DNA of 64,000 nt from Amphritea atlantica (GCF_018860855.1 NZ_JAHKQE010000023.1:62001-126000); one strand, 5' to 3'. Positions 7,849 through 16,070 are shown, counted from the first letter of the stretch. A program made the numbers and translations. Notes: generated from the letters alone by a model not told the origin.

Positions 7849-8664
7849 TTACTTGAAGAGTTTACGATAACTATCAATAATTTCAGACCTTAAACTACTT
7901 ACTGTCATCGGGGGGTCAACTTGATGAATCATCGCATGACAGTTTGGGCATAGTGGTACTAAATCCTCAACAGGATCTACAACATACTCTTTCCCAATAC
8001 TATTCAATGGCACGATATGATGAACATGAATATATTTTCTCCCCAAATTTTGGCCATATACCAAACCAAGAGTTATACCGCATGCCTTACATTGTATACC
8101 ATGATGTTCAATGCATTTTTTACGAGCTTCAGGGTCTCTTTCGTACCTATTGACAAGAACCGTCTTTTTCGCGCCTTCTATATATTCAGATGCTTCATTG
8201 AAATCAGCTTCACCTGCATATACGGGTTCTAGATTACCTGTTAGCTTATCCCAAAGTTGCTCAAGATCAGCATCGTTACCGGAAAATGAAGTTCCTGATT
8301 TTTCTGGCGTAAATGCTCTTGTTGGTACGTTAAGAAGATCAGCTAGATCCTTATGTGAAGCTAGGGGGTTAGATGCTTTACGAGCTAAATAATCAAAACG
8401 AATATCGACATACCAAGCATTTTTGCTGGAATCTGCAAAATCTTCCTCAAGTCGAGGCTTCGAAGCTATTTTACCTGACCCCATTAGACCGGGTGAATGC
8501 TTGCCCGTTCTCGATAAATAAACTTTATCTCCTATACATCCTTTTTTATGTGCTCCAAACTTCCATCGTTCTACCACGGTCTCCCCAGATGAGAACCTAT
8601 CCATAAGGTCCTGCATTTTTTCTTCAGACCACTTATCCTTATTCCACGTTATAATCCAAGCCAA
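7849..8664 (-). CDS. EVE-HNH modification-dependent restriction endonuclease
   Basis: The 271-residue protein has an N-terminal EVE (PUA-like) domain starting LAWIITWNKDKW, with the typical GDKVYLSRTG and MGSGKI strands. It ends in an HNH nuclease domain (about 175-260) with CKAC and CPNC zinc-binding pairs, the catalytic VHHIVPL histidines and CHAMIH. EVE domains bind modified cytosines, and EVE-HNH fusions of the VcaM4I kind cut phage DNA carrying 5-methyl- or hydroxymethyl-cytosine derivatives; that target class is inferred from the family. The start is TTG at 8664: AAGGAGG lies 5 nt upstream, whereas the ATG eight codons earlier has no ribosome binding site. It is the last gene of a minus-strand operon carried by the Tn7-like element, 108 nt after the preceding gene. 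Confidence 0.85.
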   Translation of the reverse strand: MAWIITWNKDKWSEEKMQDLMDRFSSGETVVERWKFGAHKKGCIGDKVYLSRTGKHSPGLMGSGKIASKPRLEEDFADSSKNAWYVDIRFDYLARKASNPLASHKDLADLLNVPTRAFTPEKSGTSFSGNDADLEQLWDKLTGNLEPVYAGEADFNEASEYIEGAKKTVLVNRYERDPEARKKCIEHHGIQCKACGITLGLVYGQNLGRKYIHVHHIVPLNSIGKEYVVDPVEDLVPLCPNCHAMIHQVDPPMTVSSLRSEIIDSYRKLFK

Positions 8665-8772
8665 TGTAACCTCCTTTTTATGTCTCACACTACAAATATG
8701 TCAATTTCCTATGATTAGCTAAAATCTTAACAAACACTAAAAATCATAGATAATCTTCAATTTAAGCCCTTT

Positions 8773-9141
8773 TTATTTCTCTAACCACGAAAGGTAAGCT
8801 TTCAATGCAGAAACACTTCCGAATTTAACGTACCAAACCTCATGCTTATCCGTCAGTCTAGAAGCATTTTTTAAGTTTAAGTTTGAATTCCGAGATTGAC
8901 CTTTGCTATATGGTTGACCAGGATTACTTCTATTTACAATTTCTATATCAGTGGATAATAATGATCGATCGAATACTTCTAACCAACAATAAACACCATT
9001 TTTTCTTGATCGCTCAATGGCTACTTGCTTTCCAAAACGGTTTTCAAAACCTGCGATGTACTTTGTTGGATTAGATGTCCGATTGAGGTGAGCCTCTAAC
9101 GTTTTCTCCGCAGTTTCTGATGTAAATACATGTAGATCCAT
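8773..9141 (-). CDS. Hypothetical protein in the EVE-HNH operon
   Basis: I do not recognise this protein of about 122 residues. It appears soluble, mixed alpha/beta, without membrane segment or metal motif, and ends in an amphipathic SVSALKAYLSWLEK helix. ATG at 9141 is preferred because AGGA lies 7 nt before it; an ATG two codons earlier (9147) is possible. It begins within 10 nt of the end of the XRE gene and precedes the EVE-HNH gene, so it may assist either module. Nothing in the sequence shows which. Confidence 0.6.
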   Translation of the reverse strand: MDLHVFTSETAEKTLEAHLNRTSNPTKYIAGFENRFGKQVAIERSRKNGVYCWLEVFDRSLLSTDIEIVNRSNPGQPYSKGQSRNSNLNLKNASRLTDKHEVWYVKFGSVSALKAYLSWLEK

Positions 9142-9150
9142 CTTCATATC

Positions 9151-9441
9151 CTATTTGTACGTGTAATATTTAGTAATTAAGGTCCAAGCCTCTGGAAAAT
9201 ATTGCTGCAATGCGAGCTCAAACAACTGTGTTGGCTCAATATCCAACGCTTCTGAAAGGTGATCAATACGGCTGATAGGTAGATTTGTCCTTCCTGATTT
9301 GATCATACTAATCATGTTTATGCTCGAAAATCCTGCTTCCTCAGCAATTGTTACTTGGCTTTTATGTGATTCATTAATCGCTTTGGTTAAAAATCGAGTT
9401 AAGGGGGTATCCTTAAAAAACTTTTCTTGCTTACTCTTCAT
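9151..9441 (-). CDS. XRE-family HTH protein, probable antitoxin
   Basis: The small protein of about 96 residues has a helix-turn-helix at roughly 20-75: SQVTIAEEAGFSSINMISMI, then the recognition-helix end and KSGRTNLPISRIDHLSEALD. Start ATG 9441 overlaps the 3' end of the DUF4258 gene by 11 nt, which indicates translational coupling; an upstream start at 9498 would overlap by 68 nt and is less likely. Order toxin-like gene first, HTH gene second, is that of HigBA-like modules. By analogy it should neutralise its partner and repress the operon, possibly through the palindromes at 10349-10428. This function is inferred. Confidence 0.7.
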   Translation of the reverse strand: MKSKQEKFFKDTPLTRFLTKAINESHKSQVTIAEEAGFSSINMISMIKSGRTNLPISRIDHLSEALDIEPTQLFELALQQYFPEAWTLITKYYTYK

Positions 9442-9703
9442 AAAAGTTCTCTTTATATGATAGTCCAACCGTAATAATGCAACCATCCTCTGACTCAATG
9501 AGATACGTATCAGATAATGAGTCCAAATGATTAAGTATTCTATTAAGATCCTGTTTTAGGTGCTTAGCATCACGCTTAGTTAGTTGATACTTATATGTGC
9601 CACCTTTTTGATACATCTCTCTGCCGTAGTTAATAATTAGAGAAGCCATTGCATCTGGAATCGCTCGTTGTTGCAGGCGTTTTCTTGCATGCTGAGTTAT
9701 CAT
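9431..9703 (-). CDS. DUF4258-like protein, possible toxin
   Basis: The 90-residue protein begins MITQHARKRLQQRAIPD, the typical histidine/arginine-rich opening of DUF4258 proteins. Later strands include GGTYKYQL and DGCIITVGLSYKE. DUF4258 proteins are compact, often encoded beside HTH antitoxins and thought to resemble RelE/HigB-type RNases. It overlaps the preceding gene by 4 nt (ATGA at 9700-9703) and the following XRE gene by 11 nt. Toxicity is not shown by the sequence and is an inference from arrangement. Confidence 0.6.
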   Translation of the reverse strand: MITQHARKRLQQRAIPDAMASLIINYGREMYQKGGTYKYQLTKRDAKHLKQDLNRILNHLDSLSDTYLIESEDGCIITVGLSYKENFYEE

Positions 9704-10332
9704 GATGACGCTCCCTCCTCTAATGTTACGGTAGGAGTGAAGCCCCTACGCTTACGCAGCCACCTAAACCCATCTTCTGGGGTAACATACGTACGACCAC
9801 CAACTTTAACGGTCTCTAAACGATCATCTTTAGTTTGGTGAGTGGCATTGCGAACACTTTTCTCATTCATATTTGCTAAAAGAGCAACTTCACTCAGTGT
9901 AAGCAAGTCCTCCTTGTAACCCAATATAAATGGATTTTCATTTTCAGTAAAAGCATAGTTATACCCCCCGTTGGCTAAATCTATTTTGGCTCTTGCAATC
10001 ATTGCCGAAAATACCTTTTCACATTCAGTTAGCCTATCACCTTCATAAAACTCCATAGCTGGACTAGCAATATGAAGAAATGCGTTCATGTCATGAAGGT
10101 CGTCTAAAGAAATGCAATCAGCTGCTGATGTATATCCTTTTACAGCATAATCAAAAACATTATCAAAGATGCAACTAATAAACGAAAACGTAGGTTCTAT
10201 AACCCTTTCGCTTAGAGGAAATAGTTCTCTACATGAACCGTCTCTAAATGTGTTCAATGCATGTTCAATTACTTGAAGGCCAGCTTCTATATCCAATTCA
10301 AGCTGGTGCTTTCTTGCTTCAGTTGATTTCAT
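9700..10332 (-). CDS. Hypothetical protein with C-terminal MerR/excisionase-like HTH
   Basis: The 210-residue protein is first in the five-gene operon. Residues 1-140 are helical and unrecognised. Residues about 142-200 resemble a winged helix-turn-helix of helix_turn_helix_17/excisionase type: LLTLSEVALLANMNEKSVRN, then VKVGGRTYVTPEDGFRWLRK. It may bind DNA and regulate the operon. Two palindromic operator-like sequences lie immediately upstream. The stop overlaps the next start by 4 nt. No homologous system is known to me with this protein in front of a DUF4258/XRE pair. Confidence 0.6.
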   Translation of the reverse strand: MKSTEARKHQLELDIEAGLQVIEHALNTFRDGSCRELFPLSERVIEPTFSFISCIFDNVFDYAVKGYTSAADCISLDDLHDMNAFLHIASPAMEFYEGDRLTECEKVFSAMIARAKIDLANGGYNYAFTENENPFILGYKEDLLTLSEVALLANMNEKSVRNATHQTKDDRLETVKVGGRTYVTPEDGFRWLRKRRGFTPTVTLEEGASS

Positions 10333-10348
10333 AACATCCCCTTTTTAA

Positions 10349-10373
10349 TATATTCCATTTGGTATGGAATATA
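10349..10373. promoter_or_regulatory. Operator-like inverted repeat upstream of the EVE-HNH operon
   Basis: TATATTCCAT (10349-10358) and ATGGAATATA (10364-10373) are perfect 10-bp arms around a 5-bp spacer, 17 nt upstream of the first gene. Candidate binders are the operon's own XRE or MerR-like proteins. Confidence 0.6.
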
Positions 10374-10403
10374 CTATAGATGACAGCAACACCTCATGTC
10401 AAT

Positions 10404-10428
10404 ATATGTTATATGAAATGGAACATAT
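10404..10428. promoter_or_regulatory. Second operator-like inverted repeat
   Basis: ATATGTT (10404-10410) pairs with AACATAT (10422-10428) over an 11-bp spacer. The right half, ATGGAACATAT, resembles the half-site ATGGAATATA of the neighbouring palindrome, so both may be read by the same repressor. Confidence 0.5.
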
Positions 10429-10475
10429 TAATGACATCTCTAACATTCACTCTACTGCTAGGGTAGCTAACGACT

Positions 10476-10820
10476 TCAGCAACTCTCAATTTTCTCTCTG
10501 GCTGCTTGGTACGCCTTTGGCAGCTTAGCTTTCTGCCGTGGTAGCCAACTGTGCCCGCCAAAATATCGATCTATCTCAGACATAGATTTTGCGGTATCGA
10601 TTTCCGACATAATCCTGCGACTCAAGTCATTGTCTAACTTCCCCCAGTCCTTTCGGGAGCGAAGTACTTTCCTCTGTGCTGACGGTAATTGCTGATACAG
10701 CCACGCTTTATCATGCTTGAATAACCACATATAGGCTGAGCATGCCGCTTTAATTTGATTTCTGGTATCGCTAGGATAGCGGTTGATATGGTCTATCAAT
10801 TGATTTCTGGCTTCTCTCAA
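10476..10820 (-). pseudogene. tnsD: TnsD/TniQ C-terminal fragment
   Basis: A frame of about 114 codons matches the conserved C-terminal half of Tn7 TnsD: TRNQIKAACSAYMWLFKHDK followed by WLYQQLP, then KDWGKLDNDLSRRI, and near the end LPRQKAKLPKAYQAAREKI, which correspond to the YxWLYRxDxxWL, DW..RD..L and RLP-TxxA-L segments of the family. Full TnsD is about 500 residues with an N-terminal TniQ zinc domain; none of that is present and a stop codon closes the frame upstream. The fragment begins at TTG without a ribosome binding site. TnsD chooses the attachment site, so this is the expected relic of a transposon targeting gcvP. Assignment is by recalled family motifs. Confidence 0.55.
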
Positions 10821-10891
10821 ATAGTTGAAGTAGGAAACTTAAGGTTCAAAATCAAATTTCTTTTTCTTCTTATACCGATAACCTTTCGGTT

Positions 10892-12088
10892 TTAAGCTAC
10901 GCCTTTAACGGCCATTACATTCGTCTGAATGGATTTCTTTAACCCAGTAAAGGCATCAATCTCAGCAGAGTTCTCAATGCTTTCCATGATGCCGTCAGCC
11001 AGTTCATGAATGATCACTTCTGGATGATAGATCTCATAACCAGGCACAGCAGAAGCAAGCTTAATGAGTGCTTTTTTATCAGGGAACGCTTTATCGTTAT
11101 CCACCTTTAAAGCCAACCTTTTATCAAGCGTAGGATAGATCAGCGTATGCGTAATATCGTAAGGCGGTGTTAAGCGGATATCGCTCAGATCGGCATTATA
11201 TTGAAGGGCAAAGTTCTTCAGGTGGGCATCACCATTACCGATCAGGCAACTGAAGACGATATAGCGATACGCCAACTCAACCTGCTCTTTACTGTGTGTA
11301 ATGCCTGCAACGACTTTAAGTAGGTTTTCATAGGAGCCTGTGTACTTCGCATCAAATGAATCGCCTTTCTTAAGCAGAGTGGTGAAATCCTCAAAGCCAA
11401 TCTTTTCCCCCACTTCATCATAATCAAAGCGATCTATGACGAAGTTCTCTAAATTATCAGACAGATAGAAATTTGGAGGATTCAGGCCACAATGTTTGGC
11501 GGCTGACATACACACAAACTCATTAACGGTCAGCAGATCCAATTCTTCATCAAAGGATTTCACGATGAAGCCTTTTTGATGAACGGAAGTCCTCGCTGAG
11601 TTAATCAATACTTTAGGCTGCACACCGGAAAGCATACCTTTTAAGTAATGTTTTTCTAATAACTGAGGAAAAAGGGCTTCCTGACTATCCCACTTTAGAA
11701 CCTCGCTTAAAGTCGTTTCTTGAATGGTAGGTAGTTGGATCTCTGATTGGTAATTTAATTGGCCAATGCCGTTATCCATCTGTAGGGCCAACAGAAACAT
11801 ATCATCGACTTTAATATTTCTATTTAAACGAAAGAGTTTTTCATGAATGTAATGCCGTACATAGCCCTCAGGCAGGTTCTGGCGAAAGATAGGGTGTAGA
11901 GCATCGTATGTGATCACGCCCATCTTATCTTCTGAGCGTGCCATTGTCAGAGAGATGGCCGGACTCTCAACATCATCATAATTAAACTCGTGTCTGGCCG
12001 CTTTTTTCAGAATACCTGAATGAGTATCGCCAACCTGCACATCAATTCGGCTCACTTTTTCAGGAAAGTAATAATCAGTCTTCTCCAT
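10892..12088 (-). CDS. hipA: HipA-type serine/threonine kinase toxin
   Basis: The 398-residue protein is a type II toxin kinase; HipA relatives phosphorylate glutamyl-tRNA synthetase or other targets and cause dormancy. Visible motifs: GVQPKVL and GFIVKSF (nucleotide-binding strand with the invariant Lys), LTVNEFVCM, the catalytic loop IGNGDAHLKNFAL, and LTPPYDI with the metal-binding Asp. The kinase core looks intact. The protein is somewhat shorter than E. coli HipA (440). It overlaps hipB by 14 nt, the usual coupled arrangement with the antitoxin first. It lies in the position where tnsABC would be expected in a Tn7-like element, between the right end and the tnsD fragment. Confidence 0.88.
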   Translation of the reverse strand: MEKTDYYFPEKVSRIDVQVGDTHSGILKKAARHEFNYDDVESPAISLTMARSEDKMGVITYDALHPIFRQNLPEGYVRHYIHEKLFRLNRNIKVDDMFLLALQMDNGIGQLNYQSEIQLPTIQETTLSEVLKWDSQEALFPQLLEKHYLKGMLSGVQPKVLINSARTSVHQKGFIVKSFDEELDLLTVNEFVCMSAAKHCGLNPPNFYLSDNLENFVIDRFDYDEVGEKIGFEDFTTLLKKGDSFDAKYTGSYENLLKVVAGITHSKEQVELAYRYIVFSCLIGNGDAHLKNFALQYNADLSDIRLTPPYDITHTLIYPTLDKRLALKVDNDKAFPDKKALIKLASAVPGYEIYHPEVIIHELADGIMESIENSAEIDAFTGLKKSIQTNVMAVKGVA

Positions 12089-12329
12089 AAAGCCCCTCTA
12101 TCTCATCAAAACGTGGTAATACGCGCTTTTTAGGTGAGATATCCAGCTCAAAGTCGAGCGCATCCAGATAATCTTCAAAGATGCGCAATGAACCATTAAA
12201 CCGGCCATTTTCTATCTTCGAGATGATGGCCTGATCCAAACCAGACGATTCTGATATTTGTGATTGCGTGAATCCTTTCTCTTTTCGAGCCTTTGAAAGC
12301 TGTTTCCCTATTGCTTGTCTGCCAGCCAT
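12075..12329 (-). CDS. hipB: HipB-type XRE antitoxin
   Basis: The 84-residue protein has a complete XRE helix-turn-helix (about 8-62: IGKQLSKARKEKGFTQSQIS, ESSGLDQAIISKIENGR) and a short C-terminal strand region DFELDIS. It should bind HipA and repress the operon. The start codon lies directly behind an operator-like sequence and lacks a clear Shine-Dalgarno. Two inverted copies of an 17-bp site are found just upstream, consistent with autoregulation. Confidence 0.85.
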   Translation of the reverse strand: MAGRQAIGKQLSKARKEKGFTQSQISESSGLDQAIISKIENGRFNGSLRIFEDYLDALDFELDISPKKRVLPRFDEIEGLYGED

Positions 12330-12333
12330 TTTA

Positions 12334-12386
12334 TGACCATATATTCATATTTTTTTAAATTATGGTTGAATATGATTATATGGTCA
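12334..12386. promoter_or_regulatory. hipBA operator pair
   Basis: TGACCATATATTCATAT (12334-12350) is repeated in inverted orientation at 12370-12386 with one mismatch. The sites flank an AT-rich core that would hold the hipBA promoter. This two-site inverted layout is that expected for HipB dimers. Confidence 0.65.
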
Positions 12387-12455
12387 ACTTTAATGATTGT
12401 TGATATTAAAATATTCACCCCAGATACCATCGGCTTAGCTGAGATATCGGCCTTT

Positions 12456-12578
12456 AGTTTCCAACTTGAATTGTCGTTATCATAAAAAAAGGCTGCAAAT
12501 AGCAGCCTTTAGTTTCCAACTTGAATTGTTAGTTTCCAACTAGATTGTCACAGTTTCCAACTTGAATTGTTGTTATCA
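12456..12578 (-). repeat. Right end with four TnsB-like binding sites
   Basis: Sites lie at 12456-12474, 12511-12529, 12531-12548 (degenerate) and 12552-12570, all in right-end orientation. The last three are spaced 20-21 bp, like the packed sites of Tn7 R. The end closes with GTTATCA at 12572-12578. A terminator hairpin sits between the first and second site. Confidence 0.75.
12488..12510 (-). terminator. Terminator embedded in the right end, facing gcvP
   Basis: AAAGGCTGC (12488-12496) pairs with GCAGCCTTT (12502-12510) around AAATA, followed on the minus strand by a T run (12484-12490). It lies about 75 nt past the gcvP stop and should end the gcvP transcript or block its read-through into the element. 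Confidence 0.85.
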
Positions 12579-12583
12579 ACTAT
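12579..12583. repeat. Right target-site duplication
   Basis: ACTAT follows the terminal GTTATCA and matches 7543-7547. One base (12584) separates it from the gcvP stop codon at 12585-12587. Confidence 0.8.
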
Positions 12584-12584
12584 T

Positions 12585-15494
12585 TCAATCTTCCATATAG
12601 TTTTCAATGCTTGGGCAAGAACAGATGAAATTCCGGTCGCCATAAACATTGTCGATACGGTTGCTAGTTGGCCAGAACTTACTCTCGCGAGCTGAACGGC
12701 TTGGGAATACCGCTTCTTCACGGGTGTAAGGACGATCCCACTCAGCAGCCATAACATCCGCTTGTGTGTGGGGTGCACGACACAGTGGATTGTTATCAGC
12801 AGGCCATTCACCGCTCTGCACTTTCTCGATTTCCGCTTTAATCTGGATCATCGCCTCGATAAAGCGGTCTAGCTCTACCTTGGATTCAGATTCAGTCGGT
12901 TCGATCATCAAGGTGCCCGGCACTGGGAAGGACATTGTAGGCGCATGGAAACCGTAATCCATCAGACGCTTAGAGATATCCTCTTCTGTTACACCTGAAG
13001 CTTCCTTCAACGGACGGATATCGATAATGCACTCATGGGCGACTTTGTTGTTGCGGCCACGGTAGAGCACTGGGTAGTGCGCCGATAGTTTTTCCGCCAT
13101 GTAGTTGGCATTCAGAATCGCGACCTGTGTTGAACGTTTCAGGCCGGATTTACCCAACATTTTGTTGTACATCCAAGTGATTGGCAGAATTGATGCCGAA
13201 CCATAAGGGGTTGCTGCTACCGCGCCGTTTTCTGGGTTCAATCCTGCCACTGGGCTCACCTTATGGCTCGCCAAGAAGGGTGCTAGATGACTCTTAACAC
13301 CGATAGGACCCATACCTGGGCCGCCGCCACCGTGAGGGATAGCAAAGGTTTTATGTAGGTTAAGGTGCGACACATCAGAACCGATCACGCCGGGTTTAGA
13401 AATACCCACCTGCGCGTTCATGTTGGCGCCATCCATATACACCTGACCACCGTTTTTGTGGATGATCTCGCAGATTTCGACGATATCTTCTTCATACACA
13501 CCGTGGGTGGATGGGTAGGTAATCATCAAGCAAGCTAGGTCATCTTTATGCTGCTCAGCTTTAGCGCGCAGATCAGCGACATCGACATTGCCCTTTTCAT
13601 CACAACGGGTGACGATGATTTTCAGATCGGCCATTGCAGCAGAGGCAGGGTTAGTACCGTGCGCAGAGGATGGAATCAGGCAGATATTACGATTGCCTTC
13701 ACCGATCGATTCTTGATATTTACGAATCGCCAGCAAGCCAGCATACTCACCAGAAGCACCGGAGTTTGGCTGCAGTGACACCGCATCATAACCGGTAATT
13801 TCCACCAACTGCTCTTCTAATGAAGACAGCATTTTGTGATAGCCCTGCACCTGATCAGCCGGTGCGAAGGGGTGAATATTGGAGAATTCAGGCCAGGTCA
13901 CCGGAATCATTTCGGCGGTGGCGTTTAGCTTCATGGTGCAAGAACCCAGCGGAATCATGCCGTGTACGAGCGAGTAATCTTTATTCTCCAATCTCTTCAT
14001 GTAACGCAGCATATCAGTTTCGCTGTGATAGCTGTTGAAGGTTGGGTGGGTCAGGATCGCATCGCTACGACGCATATCAGCCGTAATACCGGTCGCGGTA
14101 CCGGCCACAATCTCAGCATCCAGATCAGCAACACTCAAGCCGTGACCGGCACCGAGTACCACATCAAACAGATCGGCAACATCGCTCGGACGGGTCGTTT
14201 CATCCAGCGAGATACCCAGCTTATCAGCCGCGATCTGACGCAGGTTACAACCGGCATCCAGCGCACGCTGATAAACGTCAGCAGCGGTTTCTGGCAAGGT
14301 CAGTGTCAGGGTATCGAAATAGGTATCGTTAACCGCTACGCCTTTAGCTTTCAGGCCGTTAGCCAGAATCGCTGTCAGGCGGTGGACTCGCTCAGCAATG
14401 GTTTTTAAGCCATCAGGGCCGTGATAAACACAGAAGAACGACGCCATATTGGCCAGCAACGCCTGTGCAGTACAGATGTTAGAGGTCGCTTTCTCACGAC
14501 GGATATGCTGCTCACGGGTTTGCATCGCCATCCGCAAGGCTTGATTACCGTTGGCATCAATAGAGACACCGATAATACGGCCTGGCACTGAACGTTTCAG
14601 CTTTTCACTGGCAGCAAAGAACGCCGCGTGTGGGCCACCAAAGCCCATCGGCACACCAAAACGCTGAGACGAGCCCAGCACAACATCAGCACCCAGTTCA
14701 CCAGGGGATTTAAGCAATACTAACGCGAGTGGATCAGCCGCCACGGAGACCATCGCTTTCTGCGCTTTAGCGTTTTCAATTAGTGTTTTGATATCGGTGA
14801 TATCGCCATAGGTGCTTGGGTATTGTAGCTGCACACCAAACACATCATGTTTTTCAAGATCGGTGACAGGGTTGCCAACGACAATCTCAAAGCCGAAATA
14901 AACAGCACGGGTTTTAATCACGTCGATGGTTTGCGGGTGAACATCATCCGCCACAAAATACACATCGGTTTTCTTACGATTAGAGCGTTTGCACAGCGTC
15001 ATCGCTTCAGCGGCGGCGGTGGCTTCATCCAGCAAAGACGCATTCGCGAGATCCATACCGGTAAGATCCATCACCACTTGCTGATAGTTCAGCAGTGCTT
15101 CAAGACGACCCTGTGAGATCTCAGGCTGGTAAGGTGTATACGCAGTGTACCAGCCCGGATTTTCAAATACGTTACGCAAAATAACGTTTGGCACCTGGGT
15201 GTTGTGATAGCCCATGCCGATATAAGAGCGGTTAACTTTGTTCTGATCAGCCAGGCTGCGCAGCAATGCCAGCGCATCAGCTTCTGATACGGAATCTTCC
15301 ATTGTCAGTGCATCATCCAGACGGATTGAATCCGGCACTGTCTGTGTCATCAGTTCTTCAATAGAACCAACACCCAAATCAGCTAGCATTGCTGCCGTCT
15401 GATCGGCATCTGGGCCAATATGTCGACGCGTAAAGTCAGTCGTCTGCTGAAGCTCACTTAAAGCAGAGACAGGAGTAGAATTATCAGTAGCCAT
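12585..15494 (-). CDS. gcvP: Glycine dehydrogenase (decarboxylating), P protein
   Basis: The 969-residue PLP enzyme decarboxylates glycine and passes the aminomethyl group to the lipoyl arm of GcvH. It is full length for the fused alpha2-type P protein (about 950-960). The N-terminus has the usual FTRRHIGPD segment. The C-terminal half carries the PLP-binding lysine in [20 protein letters not shown]. It is the last of the minus-strand genes sdaA, glyA, gcvH, gcvP, with 186 bp separating it from gcvH. The stop codon abuts the Tn7-like insertion, which leaves the protein sequence intact but replaces the natural 3' flank. The gene is GC-richer than the island next to it. Confidence 0.97.
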   Translation of the reverse strand: MATDNSTPVSALSELQQTTDFTRRHIGPDADQTAAMLADLGVGSIEELMTQTVPDSIRLDDALTMEDSVSEADALALLRSLADQNKVNRSYIGMGYHNTQVPNVILRNVFENPGWYTAYTPYQPEISQGRLEALLNYQQVVMDLTGMDLANASLLDEATAAAEAMTLCKRSNRKKTDVYFVADDVHPQTIDVIKTRAVYFGFEIVVGNPVTDLEKHDVFGVQLQYPSTYGDITDIKTLIENAKAQKAMVSVAADPLALVLLKSPGELGADVVLGSSQRFGVPMGFGGPHAAFFAASEKLKRSVPGRIIGVSIDANGNQALRMAMQTREQHIRREKATSNICTAQALLANMASFFCVYHGPDGLKTIAERVHRLTAILANGLKAKGVAVNDTYFDTLTLTLPETAADVYQRALDAGCNLRQIAADKLGISLDETTRPSDVADLFDVVLGAGHGLSVADLDAEIVAGTATGITADMRRSDAILTHPTFNSYHSETDMLRYMKRLENKDYSLVHGMIPLGSCTMKLNATAEMIPVTWPEFSNIHPFAPADQVQGYHKMLSSLEEQLVEITGYDAVSLQPNSGASGEYAGLLAIRKYQESIGEGNRNICLIPSSAHGTNPASAAMADLKIIVTRCDEKGNVDVADLRAKAEQHKDDLACLMITYPSTHGVYEEDIVEICEIIHKNGGQVYMDGANMNAQVGISKPGVIGSDVSHLNLHKTFAIPHGGGGPGMGPIGVKSHLAPFLASHKVSPVAGLNPENGAVAATPYGSASILPITWMYNKMLGKSGLKRSTQVAILNANYMAEKLSAHYPVLYRGRNNKVAHECIIDIRPLKEASGVTEEDISKRLMDYGFHAPTMSFPVPGTLMIEPTESESKVELDRFIEAMIQIKAEIEKVQSGEWPADNNPLCRAPHTQADVMAAEWDRPYTREEAVFPSRSARESKFWPTSNRIDNVYGDRNFICSCPSIENYMED

Positions 15495-15680
15495 ACAATA
15501 ACCTGTTTAAACTGATCAGCCGCATTAACGCCTGATCTGAAATCAAAGGGGTGCGAGATGGTAATACCACCCCGCGTTGCGAAAAGATCTGACTGGGGGA
15601 CACGATAGCCATTATCTCACACGATAATCCTGCACAACAATCGGCACAGGAAAATCATTCAAGAAAGGCTATCCTGCAGA

Positions 15681-16070
15681 TCAACTCTCTTCAGCAATCG
15701 TCGCTGCATAAGCATCCGCATCGAGTAATGCGTCCACTTCAGCCGCATCGGCCAGTTTAATCTTAACGATCCAACCACCCTCGTAAGGTTCGCTATTCAC
15801 CAACTCAGGCTCGTCTTCCAACGTTTCGTTAATGGCGATAACTTCACCGGCAATCGGTGCATAGATATCAGACGCTGCTTTTACAGACTCAACCAACGAG
15901 AACTCTTCACCGGCAGCGACTTCACGACCGACTTCTGGCAGCTCAACGAAAACTACATCACCCAGCAGATCCTGTGCATGATCTGAGATACCCATCGTGA
16001 CCGTTCCATCACCGTTATCCAGAACCCACTCATGGCTGGACGCAAAGCGGTAATTAGTTGGAATGTTCAT
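15681..16070 (-). CDS. gcvH: Glycine cleavage system H protein
   Basis: The 129-residue lipoyl carrier shuttles the aminomethyl intermediate between GcvP, GcvT and lipoamide dehydrogenase. The lipoylated lysine is in [15 protein letters not shown]. The lipoyl domain is complete, from HEWV to the C-terminal acidic helix. The ATG at 16070 is preferred: GGGA lies about 9 nt upstream and the protein then opens [15 protein letters not shown]. An ATG five codons earlier (16085) lacks a ribosome binding site. Confidence 0.96.
   Translation of the reverse strand: MNIPTNYRFASSHEWVLDNGDGTVTMGISDHAQDLLGDVVFVELPEVGREVAAGEEFSLVESVKAASDIYAPIAGEVIAINETLEDEPELVNSEPYEGGWIVKIKLADAAEVDALLDADAYAATIAEES

Larger units (their letters stand above)
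7548..12578. mobile_element. Tn7-like element (5.0 kb, non-autonomous) inserted at the 3' end of gcvP
   Basis: The ends are terminal inverted repeats starting TGATAACA, each carrying repeated 19-bp sites ACAATTCAAGTTGGAAACT. Three separated sites lie at the left and four at the right, the inner three of which are closely packed, as in Tn7 L and R ends. The site resembles the known Tn7 TnsB core ACAAAATAGTTGGGAACTGG. Five-bp duplications (ACTAT) flank the element, and the right end faces the target gene gcvP, as Tn7 R faces glmS. No tnsA, tnsB or tnsC is present; only a tnsD C-terminal fragment remains, so movement would need transposase in trans. Cargo is hipBA and a five-gene operon ending in an EVE-HNH endonuclease. 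The identification rests on ends, duplication, the tnsD fragment and recalled Tn7 sequences, not on a database search. Confidence 0.8.

Noticed and set aside
7458-12570. CRISPR array made of the 19-bp repeats
   Set aside because: Only nine copies in two clusters, in both orientations, with spacings of 20 to 58 bp and no cas gene. The copies are better explained as TnsB-like sites at transposon ends.
13962-14408. 148-codon frame antisense to gcvP and similar long antisense frames across gcvT, glyA, sdaA and the RND genes
   Set aside because: All are opposite strong conserved genes and reflect codon bias of those genes.
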